Positions 27,169 through 36,363 of a DNA stretch of 64,000 bases are shown here, piece after piece; position 1 is the first letter of the stretch, and each line of letters opens with the position of its first letter. Made by a program: the position numbers and the translations under genes. Source of the stretch: UBA6244 sp963676875. Its GTDB lineage: Bacteria > Bacteroidota > Bacteroidia > Bacteroidales > F082. A model generated the notes under the pieces. The model ran no database searches. It was not told the origin of the DNA and saw nothing but the letters and a program-made list of their open reading frames with translations. The stretch is taken from the NCBI GenBank assembly GCA_963676875.1, contig OY781436.1, positions 4,092,001-4,156,000 of the forward strand, in the 5' to 3' direction.

Positions 27169-28112
27169 CAGTTTTTAATGAGTTTGGGCATTTCAAAAAC
27201 AATTCCTTTGTGGTGCGTAAAGTTCCACCAAACGGCTTTCCAAAAGGCCCAAACCAAGTCAGGGCGCCTTTTTAGAAGAAAGCTGAGCGAAATCTTGGGT
27301 AAAGTTACAAAATTCAGATATAAAAAACTTAATATTTTTTTTAGACCTGTGGTATTTCTTCGGGCAAACAGTATTCGTCCTCGTGTGAGATAGAAAATTT
27401 GGAATGGACTATTTTTAACCGTAGAGATACTTTCCTTGTGCAGAACCAATGAGTTTCCACAATAATAAATGGAATAACCGGCCCTTTTGATGTGAGCAGC
27501 CCAATCGTGTTCTTCATAATACAGGAAGAAAACATCGGCCATCATACCCACTTCCTCAATCACCTTCATGGGTACCAACATGGCTGCTCCAAATATGGAA
27601 CCCGTTTCTTCGGTTTTGTTGTATTGCCCGTGGTCGATTTCTCCAAAACCAATGGCAAAGTTGCGAATGGTAACCATGTTGAAGGGCGTGAAACCTGCAA
27701 ATTGCAAGGTATCTTTTGTATGAAAATATTGTATTCGGGGACTCACCATTCCAATGGTTGAATCCGATTCTAGCACGTCCACCAGTGGTTCCAGGAACCC
27801 GGGTTCTACTTCGGTATCGTTGTTGATAAAGAGCACATATTTTCCTTTACAGTAAGGCAGGGCCACATTGTTGCCACCCGCAAAACCAAGGTTTTCGGTG
27901 GTTTTCATCAGGGTGATGTAAGGATATTTTTCTTTTAAAAAATCAGGATTGTCGTTGGGGGAGGCGTTGTCCACCACAAATATTTCATAGGAAGGATAGG
28001 TGATCTTTTCAAATGAATCCAAAAACTCGGTGGTTACACCGGATTGGTTGTAATTAACGGTAACAACAGAAACCAAAGGCCATGCTTTGGTGTCAGGATT
28101 GGGCTTATCCAT
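27168..28112 (-). CDS. Glycosyltransferase family 2 (rhamnosyltransferase-like; copy A)
   Basis: 314 residues, soluble GT-A fold: VSVVTVNYNQSGVT, VDNASPNDN, FINNDTEVE, GAAMLVPMK and FFLYYEEHDW. Very similar in order and wording to the gene at 24995-25924, which makes the pair the first half of a duplicated GT-A/membrane-GT2 module. Eleven bases separate it from the Wzy gene upstream. Confidence 0.92.
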   Translation of the reverse strand: MDKPNPDTKAWPLVSVVTVNYNQSGVTTEFLDSFEKITYPSYEIFVVDNASPNDNPDFLKEKYPYITLMKTTENLGFAGGNNVALPYCKGKYVLFINNDTEVEPGFLEPLVDVLESDSTIGMVSPRIQYFHTKDTLQFAGFTPFNMVTIRNFAIGFGEIDHGQYNKTEETGSIFGAAMLVPMKVIEEVGMMADVFFLYYEEHDWAAHIKRAGYSIYYCGNSLVLHKESISTVKNSPFQIFYLTRGRILFARRNTTGLKKILSFLYLNFVTLPKISLSFLLKRRPDLVWAFWKAVWWNFTHHKGIVFEMPKLIKN

Positions 28113-28123
28113 AACGTATATAT

Positions 28124-29620
28124 TTAGTCGATCTGTTTTTTAAACGAGTGGGGCGATAACCCTTTGGATTCCAACGCTGTGTATTCACGGTCGAGTTGTT
28201 GCCCCATAAAAATAAAAGCCCAGCTCAGGTACACCAGGGCACCTGTTGGCATCTGACCGAGCACACCGTTTCCATAGCTGGCTCCCATAATTCCCACATA
28301 CCCTGCAAGCAGAGCCCCCAGCGTACCTCCAAGTTCCCTGTTTTTTATCCTAAGCATGATTATATAGAAGCCTTTTATGGCGATGTACGAAAGTATGAAC
28401 AGGTGGATAAAAAGTCCGACAATACCTTGTTCGGCCCAAATTTGCACATACCAACTATCTGTAGCCACGTTGGCCAGAAATCCTTGCGGCGAAAAGCGTT
28501 GCCCCCAGTTACCGGCGCTACCGATACCTCCGCCAAAGGGTTTGTCAGCCAGATACGCCTTTAATATTTTTCTGTTTTCGAGACGAACCAGATAAGAGGC
28601 GTCATCGGTGGGCCGGAAAGCGGTACGCATACGGGCGATTTGATAATTGCTTTCGCCGATATAGGTCATGGCAAAAAATACATACATGATTGACATAATA
28701 ATACCGCCAATGACCAAAACACGAATATTTTTACTGAGAATCAGATAAGTAACTCCACTAAGCATGGGTACTATCATGGCGCCACGTGTACCGGAGATCA
28801 TCATTCCCCACAATCCCATGATGCCCATGATGAAGAAAAATATTTTGTTACCCCGACCTTTGATGGAGCTGGCAACCAGAATACCCACAACACCTCCGGC
28901 TCCCTGTGCTGCACCAAACTGACCCGCATCACTAAAAAAGGAAAACACACGGAGCTTACCTAAAATAATATGGGTTACGCCCCCAACTGTATCAATCCAG
29001 AATTGTTCTGCATAATCAAGTCCTATATACAGCTGTTGCAAACCTTTTAGCGTGGCCAAAATGGTGAATACACCCCATATATACAGAAAAATGTACATAA
29101 ATCGAAGACGATTGAAAAGCATCAAACCCAATGGCACAATAAGTACCGGATACATCGACATACCGCGCATGGCATAAAACCAAGCCGTCCGACTTAGTGC
29201 TTGAGGGTTGGCAAGCTCCAGAATTCCGTAAAAAAACCAAAAGGCGAGCAAATAACTAATGTCTCGATTGGCCTGATCTGAGTTAATTTTGCTGTAAAAT
29301 TGCTTAAAGAACAACGCCAGATAGGTGATAACAATGATTCCGTCGATACTCAAACCTAACGGCACATTCATAATATATCGGGTTAGTCCGATGGCAATAA
29401 ATGAAATGATTAACAGGGTGGTGACACCAATCTGAGGATTGTTAAACAGGCGGTTAAGGTATATCAGTAGGGGAAAGGTGGCCAGTAGTGCAATAGCTAT
29501 TAAAAAACCACCCTTAGCAATAATCAGACTAAAAACAACAGCCATCAACAGGATGGTAATGATTACCAACGGATGTTGAAGTTTGGAGGCGCCGACCATA
29601 TGTTTTAAACGTGATATCAT
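28124..29620 (-). CDS. O-antigen polymerase/ligase-like membrane protein (Wzy)
   Basis: About 498 residues with 11-12 predicted membrane spans and a large periplasmic loop (about 330-410) typical of the Wzy/WaaL superfamily; ISGTRGAMIVP and the loop GGGIGSAGNWGQRF are characteristic. It should join EPS repeat units at the periplasmic face. I prefer the ATG at 29620, because a start at 29683 would overlap the Wzx gene by 43 bases. Wzx lies upstream and Wzz two genes upstream, which supports polymerase over ligase. Confidence 0.85.
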   Translation of the reverse strand: MISRLKHMVGASKLQHPLVIITILLMAVVFSLIIAKGGFLIAIALLATFPLLIYLNRLFNNPQIGVTTLLIISFIAIGLTRYIMNVPLGLSIDGIIVITYLALFFKQFYSKINSDQANRDISYLLAFWFFYGILELANPQALSRTAWFYAMRGMSMYPVLIVPLGLMLFNRLRFMYIFLYIWGVFTILATLKGLQQLYIGLDYAEQFWIDTVGGVTHIILGKLRVFSFFSDAGQFGAAQGAGGVVGILVASSIKGRGNKIFFFIMGIMGLWGMMISGTRGAMIVPMLSGVTYLILSKNIRVLVIGGIIMSIMYVFFAMTYIGESNYQIARMRTAFRPTDDASYLVRLENRKILKAYLADKPFGGGIGSAGNWGQRFSPQGFLANVATDSWYVQIWAEQGIVGLFIHLFILSYIAIKGFYIIMLRIKNRELGGTLGALLAGYVGIMGASYGNGVLGQMPTGALVYLSWAFIFMGQQLDREYTALESKGLSPHSFKKQID

Positions 29621-29640
29621 GAAAGCTAAATATACAACAA

Positions 29641-31080
29641 TTATTTGTTTGCGGGTTGGATGACATTTTTTATAAAACTCCAATAAAACTGGAGTCCTTC
29701 TGTGAGGATAAGGCGGTATCTGATTTTCATGTCCTGATTCAGGTAATAAAAACCCACACCAATCCCGATAATGGTAAACAAAATGGTGATGATGGCAACT
29801 AGCTCCAATATAGTTACTGTCGTGAAAGTTTTTGAAATCAAAGCCAACTGTTCCGGATCATAAACTCCAGACAAAACCAGCGTAATGATACTGGAAAAGA
29901 GAATGATAAAAGACAATCCAAATACGACGATGGTGTCGCCAATGATATTCGACAGGGTCATGTATACTACTTTGAAAAAATTTTGTTTGGGTTTGTTGAT
30001 ACTATCGAGTGCTACGCCAATAAACCGATCAATGGGAAGTAGCAAACCATATAAACAAAATATTTGAAAAACGCCTGCCGTTTGGGAGTATTCGGATCCT
30101 CCCAGAATTGTTACAAATTCTTTAGCAAATATAAAACTGAATAACATTAATGGAACCATCAGCCAAAACATCCCACCTGCATTGCGATAAAAAATGTGTT
30201 TTACAAGTTCCTTGTTTCCTTCAATACTGGCCTTCGACATTCCTGGAAATGCGGTCATGGCAAAGCTACGGATGGGAATTTCAATAATTTCGGTAAGTTT
30301 GAGTGGAATGCTGTAGAGTGCAACACCGGTGGTTCCTAAAAAGGGACTTAACCCAATAATGAATGTATCAGCGCTTTTTAGCAAATTAGATCCGATAAGG
30401 GTTCCTGAAGTGTATTTGCCAAAATTCAAGATAATACGGTTGGTGGCAGCTTTGGCTTTGAACAAATAAAGAATTCCGTCCCAATTAAACAGACTGGATA
30501 CCAAACTGGAAAGTAGGTTGGTTAGTATGTACAACCAGGTGATCATAAGTAATCCGTGATGAAACCAGAAGTAATTCAATACGAGATAGATCATAAACGA
30601 GCCCACATTGATGAGGCGCACTATCAATATAAGGTCAAAACGCATGCGTGCCTGAAGTACCGACAGAGCATTGTTGAATGGCAGGTTGATGATAGCAACA
30701 AGTGGGAACCATGTGAAAAAAAGTGCAAAACCGGAATCATTTATAGTATCGTGAGCAAAGAAATCGATTAGCCAAACGGCCACAACTAAGAGAAGGGTCG
30801 TACTTAAGTTAATCGCATAATTTGAGCCAATTAGTTGTTTGCCATCTTCTCCTTTGGCGCCACTCAAAAATCTAACGATGGCCGTCCGCGTGATACCAAA
30901 CCGAAGCATATCGATAAAATTGAGGGTGGTGATAAACAGCACCCACTCGCCGAAATCGTTGGTAGGTAATATTCGAACCAATAAAATAAAGGAGAAAAAG
31001 CCAAGAACCGCGACTAATCCATTATTGGCCAGCGAAAGGAAATTATTATTCTTAAGTATTTTCGCCAATAGATTTGCCAC
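29641..31080 (-). CDS. Polysaccharide flippase (Wzx-like, MOP superfamily)
   Basis: 479 residues with 12-14 membrane spans; the start (FLSLANNGLVAVLGFFSF, LPTNDFGEW) is that of Wzx/RfbX flippases, which move undecaprenyl-linked repeat units across the inner membrane. No frame breaks. Directly downstream of the Wzz-like gene with a 6-base gap. Confidence 0.92.
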   Translation of the reverse strand: MANLLAKILKNNNFLSLANNGLVAVLGFFSFILLVRILPTNDFGEWVLFITTLNFIDMLRFGITRTAIVRFLSGAKGEDGKQLIGSNYAINLSTTLLLVVAVWLIDFFAHDTINDSGFALFFTWFPLVAIINLPFNNALSVLQARMRFDLILIVRLINVGSFMIYLVLNYFWFHHGLLMITWLYILTNLLSSLVSSLFNWDGILYLFKAKAATNRIILNFGKYTSGTLIGSNLLKSADTFIIGLSPFLGTTGVALYSIPLKLTEIIEIPIRSFAMTAFPGMSKASIEGNKELVKHIFYRNAGGMFWLMVPLMLFSFIFAKEFVTILGGSEYSQTAGVFQIFCLYGLLLPIDRFIGVALDSINKPKQNFFKVVYMTLSNIIGDTIVVFGLSFIILFSSIITLVLSGVYDPEQLALISKTFTTVTILELVAIITILFTIIGIGVGFYYLNQDMKIRYRLILTEGLQFYWSFIKNVIQPANK

Positions 31081-31086
31081 ACTGTT

Positions 31087-33879
31087 TTATGCTTCTTTTT
31101 TAATGGAGATTTTGTATCGAAGAGGATAGGTAACGATGTATCTTAATTTTGCGTAAACATCAGGTTTGGTGCGTTTTGGAACATCAGTAAGCAGCTCTTC
31201 TAAGTTGTAGAGTTCTACCTCGTTCAAGATAACCATGGGTTGGTGGTTTACTAATTCACCGAAAGTTTCCTGTGCGTTAATATCAGCTTTATTAAGTTTG
31301 CTGCTGGCCTTTATCACGTACAAGGCTAAGTCAACCTGATCGATAAGCCGGATGGGGTAGTTATTCAAAACCAAAGACGGCAGTTCGAGGAAGATATACT
31401 TATAAGGCGAGTTTTCTTTTCTTAGATAATGAGAGCTAATCAGCTGTTGTAAGTTTTCGATGTCTATGAAGTTCTCATTTACCTCGTATTTATAGAAGTA
31501 ATTAAAGTCTTGTTCATCAGAGTTGATGCTTTCGTCGCTGTAGTTGAGGTACAATACTTTGTCACCAATTTCGCGCAAACGATTGATAATTTTTTGGGAA
31601 AGAAGTGTTTTTCCAACCTGATCCTGAGTACTGTATATCAATATCAGATAGGGTGAAGAATCAGTTTTTTGAACCTGCTTATTCAGGAAGAGTTTAATAT
31701 TTTGTATGATGATATCTATCAATCGGTTATTTACATAAACCAACTCCCTGGATTTGTTATTCGAAGCAATCAGCGGGAAGGCGCCGGCTAGCTTCAGCTT
31801 TGTTTCTTTTACCACACGGGCAGGATTCTTCATGGAAACATCAAAATATTCTAATACCAGAATAATAAATACAACAAGCAAGAAACCGAAAATAGCTGCT
31901 GCCAACACAATTACTTTTGATTTGCTTGGATTGGGTTGAATAGGGAAGAAGGGCGCATCAACAATTTTAATGTTGGTTGACATTTCTTCGTTTTGTTGTT
32001 TCATTTTGGCAATGTTCAAACTCCTGAGAAGTTCAAGATAAGATTGTTCTGCTACCTTGATTTCACGTTCAATACGTGTGAGCATGGCACCCAGAGGAGC
32101 AAATTTTTGATAGGTACGTACAAAATCGAGTTTGCGTTGTGCCAATACCACCAATGCGGCACGGGCTTCCACATATCCCAGCGTATTTTGCAACCATTCG
32201 TCCAACAGCGATTTGATGGGCATTCCTTGTGTGGAGTGACTGTATAAAAATAGTTGATCTACATAAAGTTTCAGTTCGTTACGTAACTGTTGCTGACGGG
32301 CTTTCAACTCCTGAATTTTGTCGGTGATACGGTCATCGTAGTCAGCTGCGAGTTCGTTTACAATAATTTTTTCAGTTACATCAGCCAGTTCCTTTTTCAT
32401 CTGGTTGATTTCATCACTTTTAAGGTAGATGCTATCGCGGGCTGTGAGGTTGAGTTCCAGTTCGCGCAGTGATGCACTTGAAGATGAGAGCCTTATTTGT
32501 TCATTCTGGTAGAACAGATCCAAGTCTTCTTTTTGTTCAGCAATAAACTTACTCTGCTCGTTATAGTTGATGATATTATTTTTTTTATTGAATTTCAGCA
32601 ATCTGTCTTCAGCAGCCTGCAGTTTTCTGTCGGCTGAATCCACTTGGCGTTCAAAATATTTTACTACAAGGTCGGTTTCGTTGGCACGCAGTGCTTTGTA
32701 GTTTTTCATGAAAACCTTTGACAAAATTTTCAGTGTCTGTTGGCAAATACCGGGATCATCGGAAGTGTATATCAAACGCACCAAGTCACTATTATTGATG
32801 CGGTAGATTTGAATTTGCGAAATACTGGACTCACTATAGTGGCGACTTTCGCCATAATGCAACAAGCCATATATAAAGTTGGTATCGCTGGAGGTATAAT
32901 AGCGGGTAAGGTTGATTACCGTTTTCTCGTAATCTGCCTGATTTACTCCCGGTGGTACGATGGGATCCTTTTCAAATACTGCCAGGGTGGCATTGTTTTC
33001 AGTAAGGTAAGCGTAGGCACTATTGTCTTCCTCGGGTGTCATATTCACCTCTTCAATGGTAGATGGGCTGGTTAGACCTGGAGAAACCTGCTTTACGGCA
33101 TAATCGTAGGAGTAATTATTATTGTCTCCCATGAGGTTTTCTTCGATTATAATGGTTTCTCCCGGGGTTAATGATCTGTTGTTCAGGTTATTCAGGTCGC
33201 GAAGTTTGGTGATGTTTATACCATAAATTTTGGCGATAGAATAGAGTGTTTCTCCTGGTTTTACCACGTGGTTTTTAAATCCGGAAGAACTGTTGGGCTG
33301 TGTAGTCATCGCACTTTTTTCCACACCTGATTGTTCTCCCTGATTACTGTTGGTAGTTGTTACATTCCCTCTGATTTTCTCTTGTGCAGCAATGTTCCTT
33401 TTTTTACTGATTTCCTTTTCCAGTGAATTAATTTCCTTTTCCAAAGAGCGAATTTGCTCTTCTTTTTCGCGCTCAATACCTGATTTATTGTTCTTTATAA
33501 CTAAGTCTTTTATTCTTTTTGGCATATAGGCCTGAAGCCTGTCATAGTTTTGATTGCTGATGTACTGCGTATTATAGTGTTCAAGTGAAAGATCTTGTGC
33601 CAACAACCTCAAGGATGTTTCGATAATGGTTTGACGCGATTTCAACAAGTTAATCATATTGTCGAACTGTGCGCTGGTGCTAAAAAAGTCGGTGGGGCGT
33701 TGTGACGTAGATTCGATTGAATAACCTGTGGTGATACCTGTATATATTACAGCTTCAGATTGGTATACCTTGGTTTGGTTACGCGTAAAATAATAGGTAA
33801 GGACGGCCAATAAAATGGGAACAACAATCAACAGAAGTAAGTTGCGCTTAAAAAGAGTTAATATTTGAACTAGATCCAT
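31087..33879 (-). CDS. Wzz/GumC-like co-polymerase with LysM domain and pseudo-BY-kinase
   Basis: 930 residues. Two membrane spans (about 13-32 and 655-680) enclose a long periplasmic domain: Wzz N-terminal part, a coiled-coil (140-165), a LysM domain (203-246; HVVKPGETLYSIAKIYGI), then long coiled-coils. The C-terminal cytoplasmic 200 residues look like a BY-kinase/ParA fold: a P-loop-like STQDQVGKTLLS, but the Walker A' Asp is replaced (IFLELPS) and the C-terminal tail has only four Tyr. Known role of the family: control of chain length and coupling to the export channel. LysM binds peptidoglycan and could anchor the complex in the wall. Confidence 0.85.
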   Translation of the reverse strand: MDLVQILTLFKRNLLLLIVVPILLAVLTYYFTRNQTKVYQSEAVIYTGITTGYSIESTSQRPTDFFSTSAQFDNMINLLKSRQTIIETSLRLLAQDLSLEHYNTQYISNQNYDRLQAYMPKRIKDLVIKNNKSGIEREKEEQIRSLEKEINSLEKEISKKRNIAAQEKIRGNVTTTNSNQGEQSGVEKSAMTTQPNSSSGFKNHVVKPGETLYSIAKIYGINITKLRDLNNLNNRSLTPGETIIIEENLMGDNNNYSYDYAVKQVSPGLTSPSTIEEVNMTPEEDNSAYAYLTENNATLAVFEKDPIVPPGVNQADYEKTVINLTRYYTSSDTNFIYGLLHYGESRHYSESSISQIQIYRINNSDLVRLIYTSDDPGICQQTLKILSKVFMKNYKALRANETDLVVKYFERQVDSADRKLQAAEDRLLKFNKKNNIINYNEQSKFIAEQKEDLDLFYQNEQIRLSSSSASLRELELNLTARDSIYLKSDEINQMKKELADVTEKIIVNELAADYDDRITDKIQELKARQQQLRNELKLYVDQLFLYSHSTQGMPIKSLLDEWLQNTLGYVEARAALVVLAQRKLDFVRTYQKFAPLGAMLTRIEREIKVAEQSYLELLRSLNIAKMKQQNEEMSTNIKIVDAPFFPIQPNPSKSKVIVLAAAIFGFLLVVFIILVLEYFDVSMKNPARVVKETKLKLAGAFPLIASNNKSRELVYVNNRLIDIIIQNIKLFLNKQVQKTDSSPYLILIYSTQDQVGKTLLSQKIINRLREIGDKVLYLNYSDESINSDEQDFNYFYKYEVNENFIDIENLQQLISSHYLRKENSPYKYIFLELPSLVLNNYPIRLIDQVDLALYVIKASSKLNKADINAQETFGELVNHQPMVILNEVELYNLEELLTDVPKRTKPDVYAKLRYIVTYPLRYKISIKKEA

Positions 33880-33889
33880 TTTATTATAG

Positions 33890-34663
33890 TTACCTTAGTA
33901 CGTTAATCAGATTAAACCGGATGCCAGTAATTACTTCCAGTATTTGGTAGCCCTTGTTGAATTCGGCTATAACCTGTTGGTATTCAACAGCTCCACGGGT
34001 TTGGATTTCTTTCAGACGGGTATATTCCGCAGTGGTAATTTCCCCATTCAGGAATTCGTTTTGTGCCATCTGCATTTGCATCATGGTAAAGGTTTGGTAA
34101 TCGTTATAAATCCTAATTTGGTTTTGCGAACTTACCAAATCATTGTACACATCTATGACGCGTTCTTGTAAGAATCTACGGTTGATTTCTTTTTGTGTCA
34201 ACGAAAGTTCAATCCATTTTTTCTGTTTTTTGATTCTATTTTTTCTGTCAACAAGGGTAGCAATGGGCATTCGTACATAAAAACCGATGGCATAGTTATC
34301 GCGAATCGATTGCGAATTATAAAATCTGTCAACACGTGTTATTTCGTCTTTATCCCAATAATCCCATTTACCAATGTTCATGTCTACATTCAGACTTAGG
34401 GCTTCCATCCATTCGCGGGCGGCCGAAATTTGTTCATAGTAATAATAGTCGGCTTTCAGGTCTTCGTATTTGAGCGAGGGTGAGTTGTATCCGGCAGAAT
34501 CTACCAACACGCGCAGGGGAGGAAGACGTTTGGTAATATCGTCGGTAAGGGGATTAAAATACATGGACGAATCGACTTTGTAGTTTTGCGCCATAAGCCC
34601 GGACGCTCCCCAAACAAGGTACACAATCACCGCAGTGACACAAGACATGATATGCTTATTCAT
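33890..34663 (-). CDS. TolC-like outer-membrane/periplasmic helical protein
   Basis: About 257 residues: signal peptide then a helical domain resembling TolC-family (OEP) repeats (KYEDLKADYYYYEQISAAREWMEAL near the start, EFLNGEITTAEYTRLKEIQ near residue 215, where the second repeat of TolC would be). It is only half the normal length, so it may be a one-repeat accessory of the EPS exporter rather than a full channel; no Wza-like protein is encoded in the window. I prefer the ATG near 34663 (MNKHIMSC), which puts the signal peptide first; a TTG at 34708 extends the frame. Confidence 0.65.
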   Translation of the reverse strand: MNKHIMSCVTAVIVYLVWGASGLMAQNYKVDSSMYFNPLTDDITKRLPPLRVLVDSAGYNSPSLKYEDLKADYYYYEQISAAREWMEALSLNVDMNIGKWDYWDKDEITRVDRFYNSQSIRDNYAIGFYVRMPIATLVDRKNRIKKQKKWIELSLTQKEINRRFLQERVIDVYNDLVSSQNQIRIYNDYQTFTMMQMQMAQNEFLNGEITTAEYTRLKEIQTRGAVEYQQVIAEFNKGYQILEVITGIRFNLINVLR

Positions 34664-34777
34664 AACCCGTAAGTCGATTTTTGATATGATATTTCTTACT
34701 GTGCGCAAACTACAATTTTTTTTTGTGTAATCTCAATTCCTGAGTTTTGAGTTATTCAATTATTTTTTAACAATTAA

Positions 34778-35968
34778 TTATACATTCTCTTTCTGCAACA
34801 ATGCAGGTATTGTCCTAAGTATTAGTTTAATATCTCCCCAGAAGGAGTATGTGGTAGCGTATTGATTATCCAGCGCTTTACGTTCGTCTTCCGACATCAC
34901 ACCTTTTTTACCTCTTAATTCAACCTGCCATAAGCCGGTAATGCCGGCAGGACCCATAAATCGGGCACTCCAGTCGTCGGAGGTAAGCAGCTCTGCTTCG
35001 TATAGCGGCAAGGGTCTGTTTCCAACAATTGACATATCACCTTTCAATACATTGATCAACTGAGGTAGTTCGTCGATGGAAGTATTCCGGATAAAATTAC
35101 CTACTTTGGTTACACGTGGGTCGTTTTTAATTTTTATGAAAGTAGAAACGGCCTGTTTTTTCTTTTCTGAATGGTACCAGTACTCGCAAATTTTTGTTCC
35201 ACGATAATACAAAACAGGTGAACAATATTCACCCTCAGGTAGTTTTGAACATCTGGGGCATTCTGAAAATTCTAGTTCGTCTTCTGATTTTGTTTCAGTT
35301 TTTGTTTCGGTAGCATTGTATTGGTTAAGGTGTTTCAGGTCTTTCAGTCGATCGTCAGCATCAGTTACCATGCTTCTGAACTTGAGAAAATCAAAAATTT
35401 TGTAGGCTGTTCCCACACGCTTCGATTTGTAAACCACCGGACCTTTCGATTCGAGCCTTATGGCAATAATTACGATTATAAAAAGCGGCGAAAGCAACAA
35501 AAGCGCGGTAAATGAGGTAATGATGTCGAAAGCCCTTTTGATAAAAGGAATTTTATATTCTTTGAAGGCGGCTTCCGGTTTAACAGTTGAATCAAGTTCT
35601 GCGTAATATCGTTTTAAGAATCTGACTCTAACACTGATATCTTTTAAATTGAAGGGAAAAAGGTAAATATCATCAACAATACTCTTTTCGTTAAAGGCTT
35701 TTTTGATGATTTTTTCTTCCTTCTCAAACAAAAACATGATAAAGGGCGTACGCGATTGGTTGGGTAAACCTTTAATCATTTTACCCACCTCCAAACCGTT
35801 CATTCCGGGCATAAGTGCCTCGCAAATAATTATATCCGGAACATGATGCTTCACATACTCCATAGCTTTTAAACCACTAGGTAGCTGAGTTAAGCTAAAC
35901 TCATCCGACTGGCTTTTAAATGCCTGAATGGCTTCGGGGTTAGAACCTATATAGAGAAGATTAAGCAA
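34778..35968 (-). CDS. Sugar transferase (phosphoglycosyltransferase) with pseudo-receiver domain
   Basis: 396 residues. Residues 1-120 follow the receiver fold (PSGLKAMEYVK, ALMPGMNGLEVGKM) but lack the phosphorylation residues: the phospho-site is Glu50 (IICEALMP), the DD pair is absent (YIGSNPE), and the switch Lys is missing (YLFPFN). Residues 139-396 are a bacterial sugar transferase (PF02397) with a re-entrant membrane helix (146-170), FLKFRSM, the catalytic TSIDELPQL dyad (Asp299-Glu300) and GPAGITGLWQV. A four-Cys insertion (Cys237, 240, 249, 261) splits the catalytic domain. It transfers sugar-1-phosphate to undecaprenyl phosphate to start the EPS repeat. Second gene of the operon, after a response regulator. 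Confidence 0.85.
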   Translation of the reverse strand: MLNLLYIGSNPEAIQAFKSQSDEFSLTQLPSGLKAMEYVKHHVPDIIICEALMPGMNGLEVGKMIKGLPNQSRTPFIMFLFEKEEKIIKKAFNEKSIVDDIYLFPFNLKDISVRVRFLKRYYAELDSTVKPEAAFKEYKIPFIKRAFDIITSFTALLLLSPLFIIVIIAIRLESKGPVVYKSKRVGTAYKIFDFLKFRSMVTDADDRLKDLKHLNQYNATETKTETKSEDELEFSECPRCSKLPEGEYCSPVLYYRGTKICEYWYHSEKKKQAVSTFIKIKNDPRVTKVGNFIRNTSIDELPQLINVLKGDMSIVGNRPLPLYEAELLTSDDWSARFMGPAGITGLWQVELRGKKGVMSEDERKALDNQYATTYSFWGDIKLILRTIPALLQKENV

Positions 35969-35985
35969 GGATTGCGTTTTTTAAT

Positions 35986-36363
35986 TTATAAACTTCTTCT
36001 GATAATTAAATTTTCTATTCTAATGGCAAGTTCTTCGGGGTTGAAGGGTTTTACCAGGTAGTCGTCGGCTCCAAGTTTCAAACATTTCACCCGTTCCTTA
36101 CTGCTTTCTATTCCTGAGAGCATGATCATGGGGATATGTTTAAAGAAACCGCTGGCACGTACTTCCGTGATAAATTCGTAGCCATCCATATTGGGCATTT
36201 GAATATCTGCCACAATCAGGTCAGGCATATTTCCTTCTTCAAGGTATTTAAGTCCCTCAAAACCATCGTTTCGTGTAACTACGGTGAATGTCTTACTCAG
36301 GAAATTATCAAGTAGTAAGCGAATGCTCATTTCATCATCAATCACAAGTATTGTCTTCTTCAT
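35986..36363 (-). CDS. Single-domain response regulator (first gene of EPS operon)
   Basis: A 125-residue CheY-like receiver with all key residues: DD pair in VIDDEMS, Asp in IVADIQMP, Thr/Ser switch (MLSGIE) and LVKPFNPE Lys. No DNA-binding output, so it must act through contact with another protein; the neighbouring pseudo-receiver sugar transferase is an attractive partner. Twenty bases upstream of the sugar transferase frame and clearly first in the transcription unit. Confidence 0.9.
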   Translation of the reverse strand: MKKTILVIDDEMSIRLLLDNFLSKTFTVVTRNDGFEGLKYLEEGNMPDLIVADIQMPNMDGYEFITEVRASGFFKHIPMIMLSGIESSKERVKCLKLGADDYLVKPFNPEELAIRIENLIIRRSL

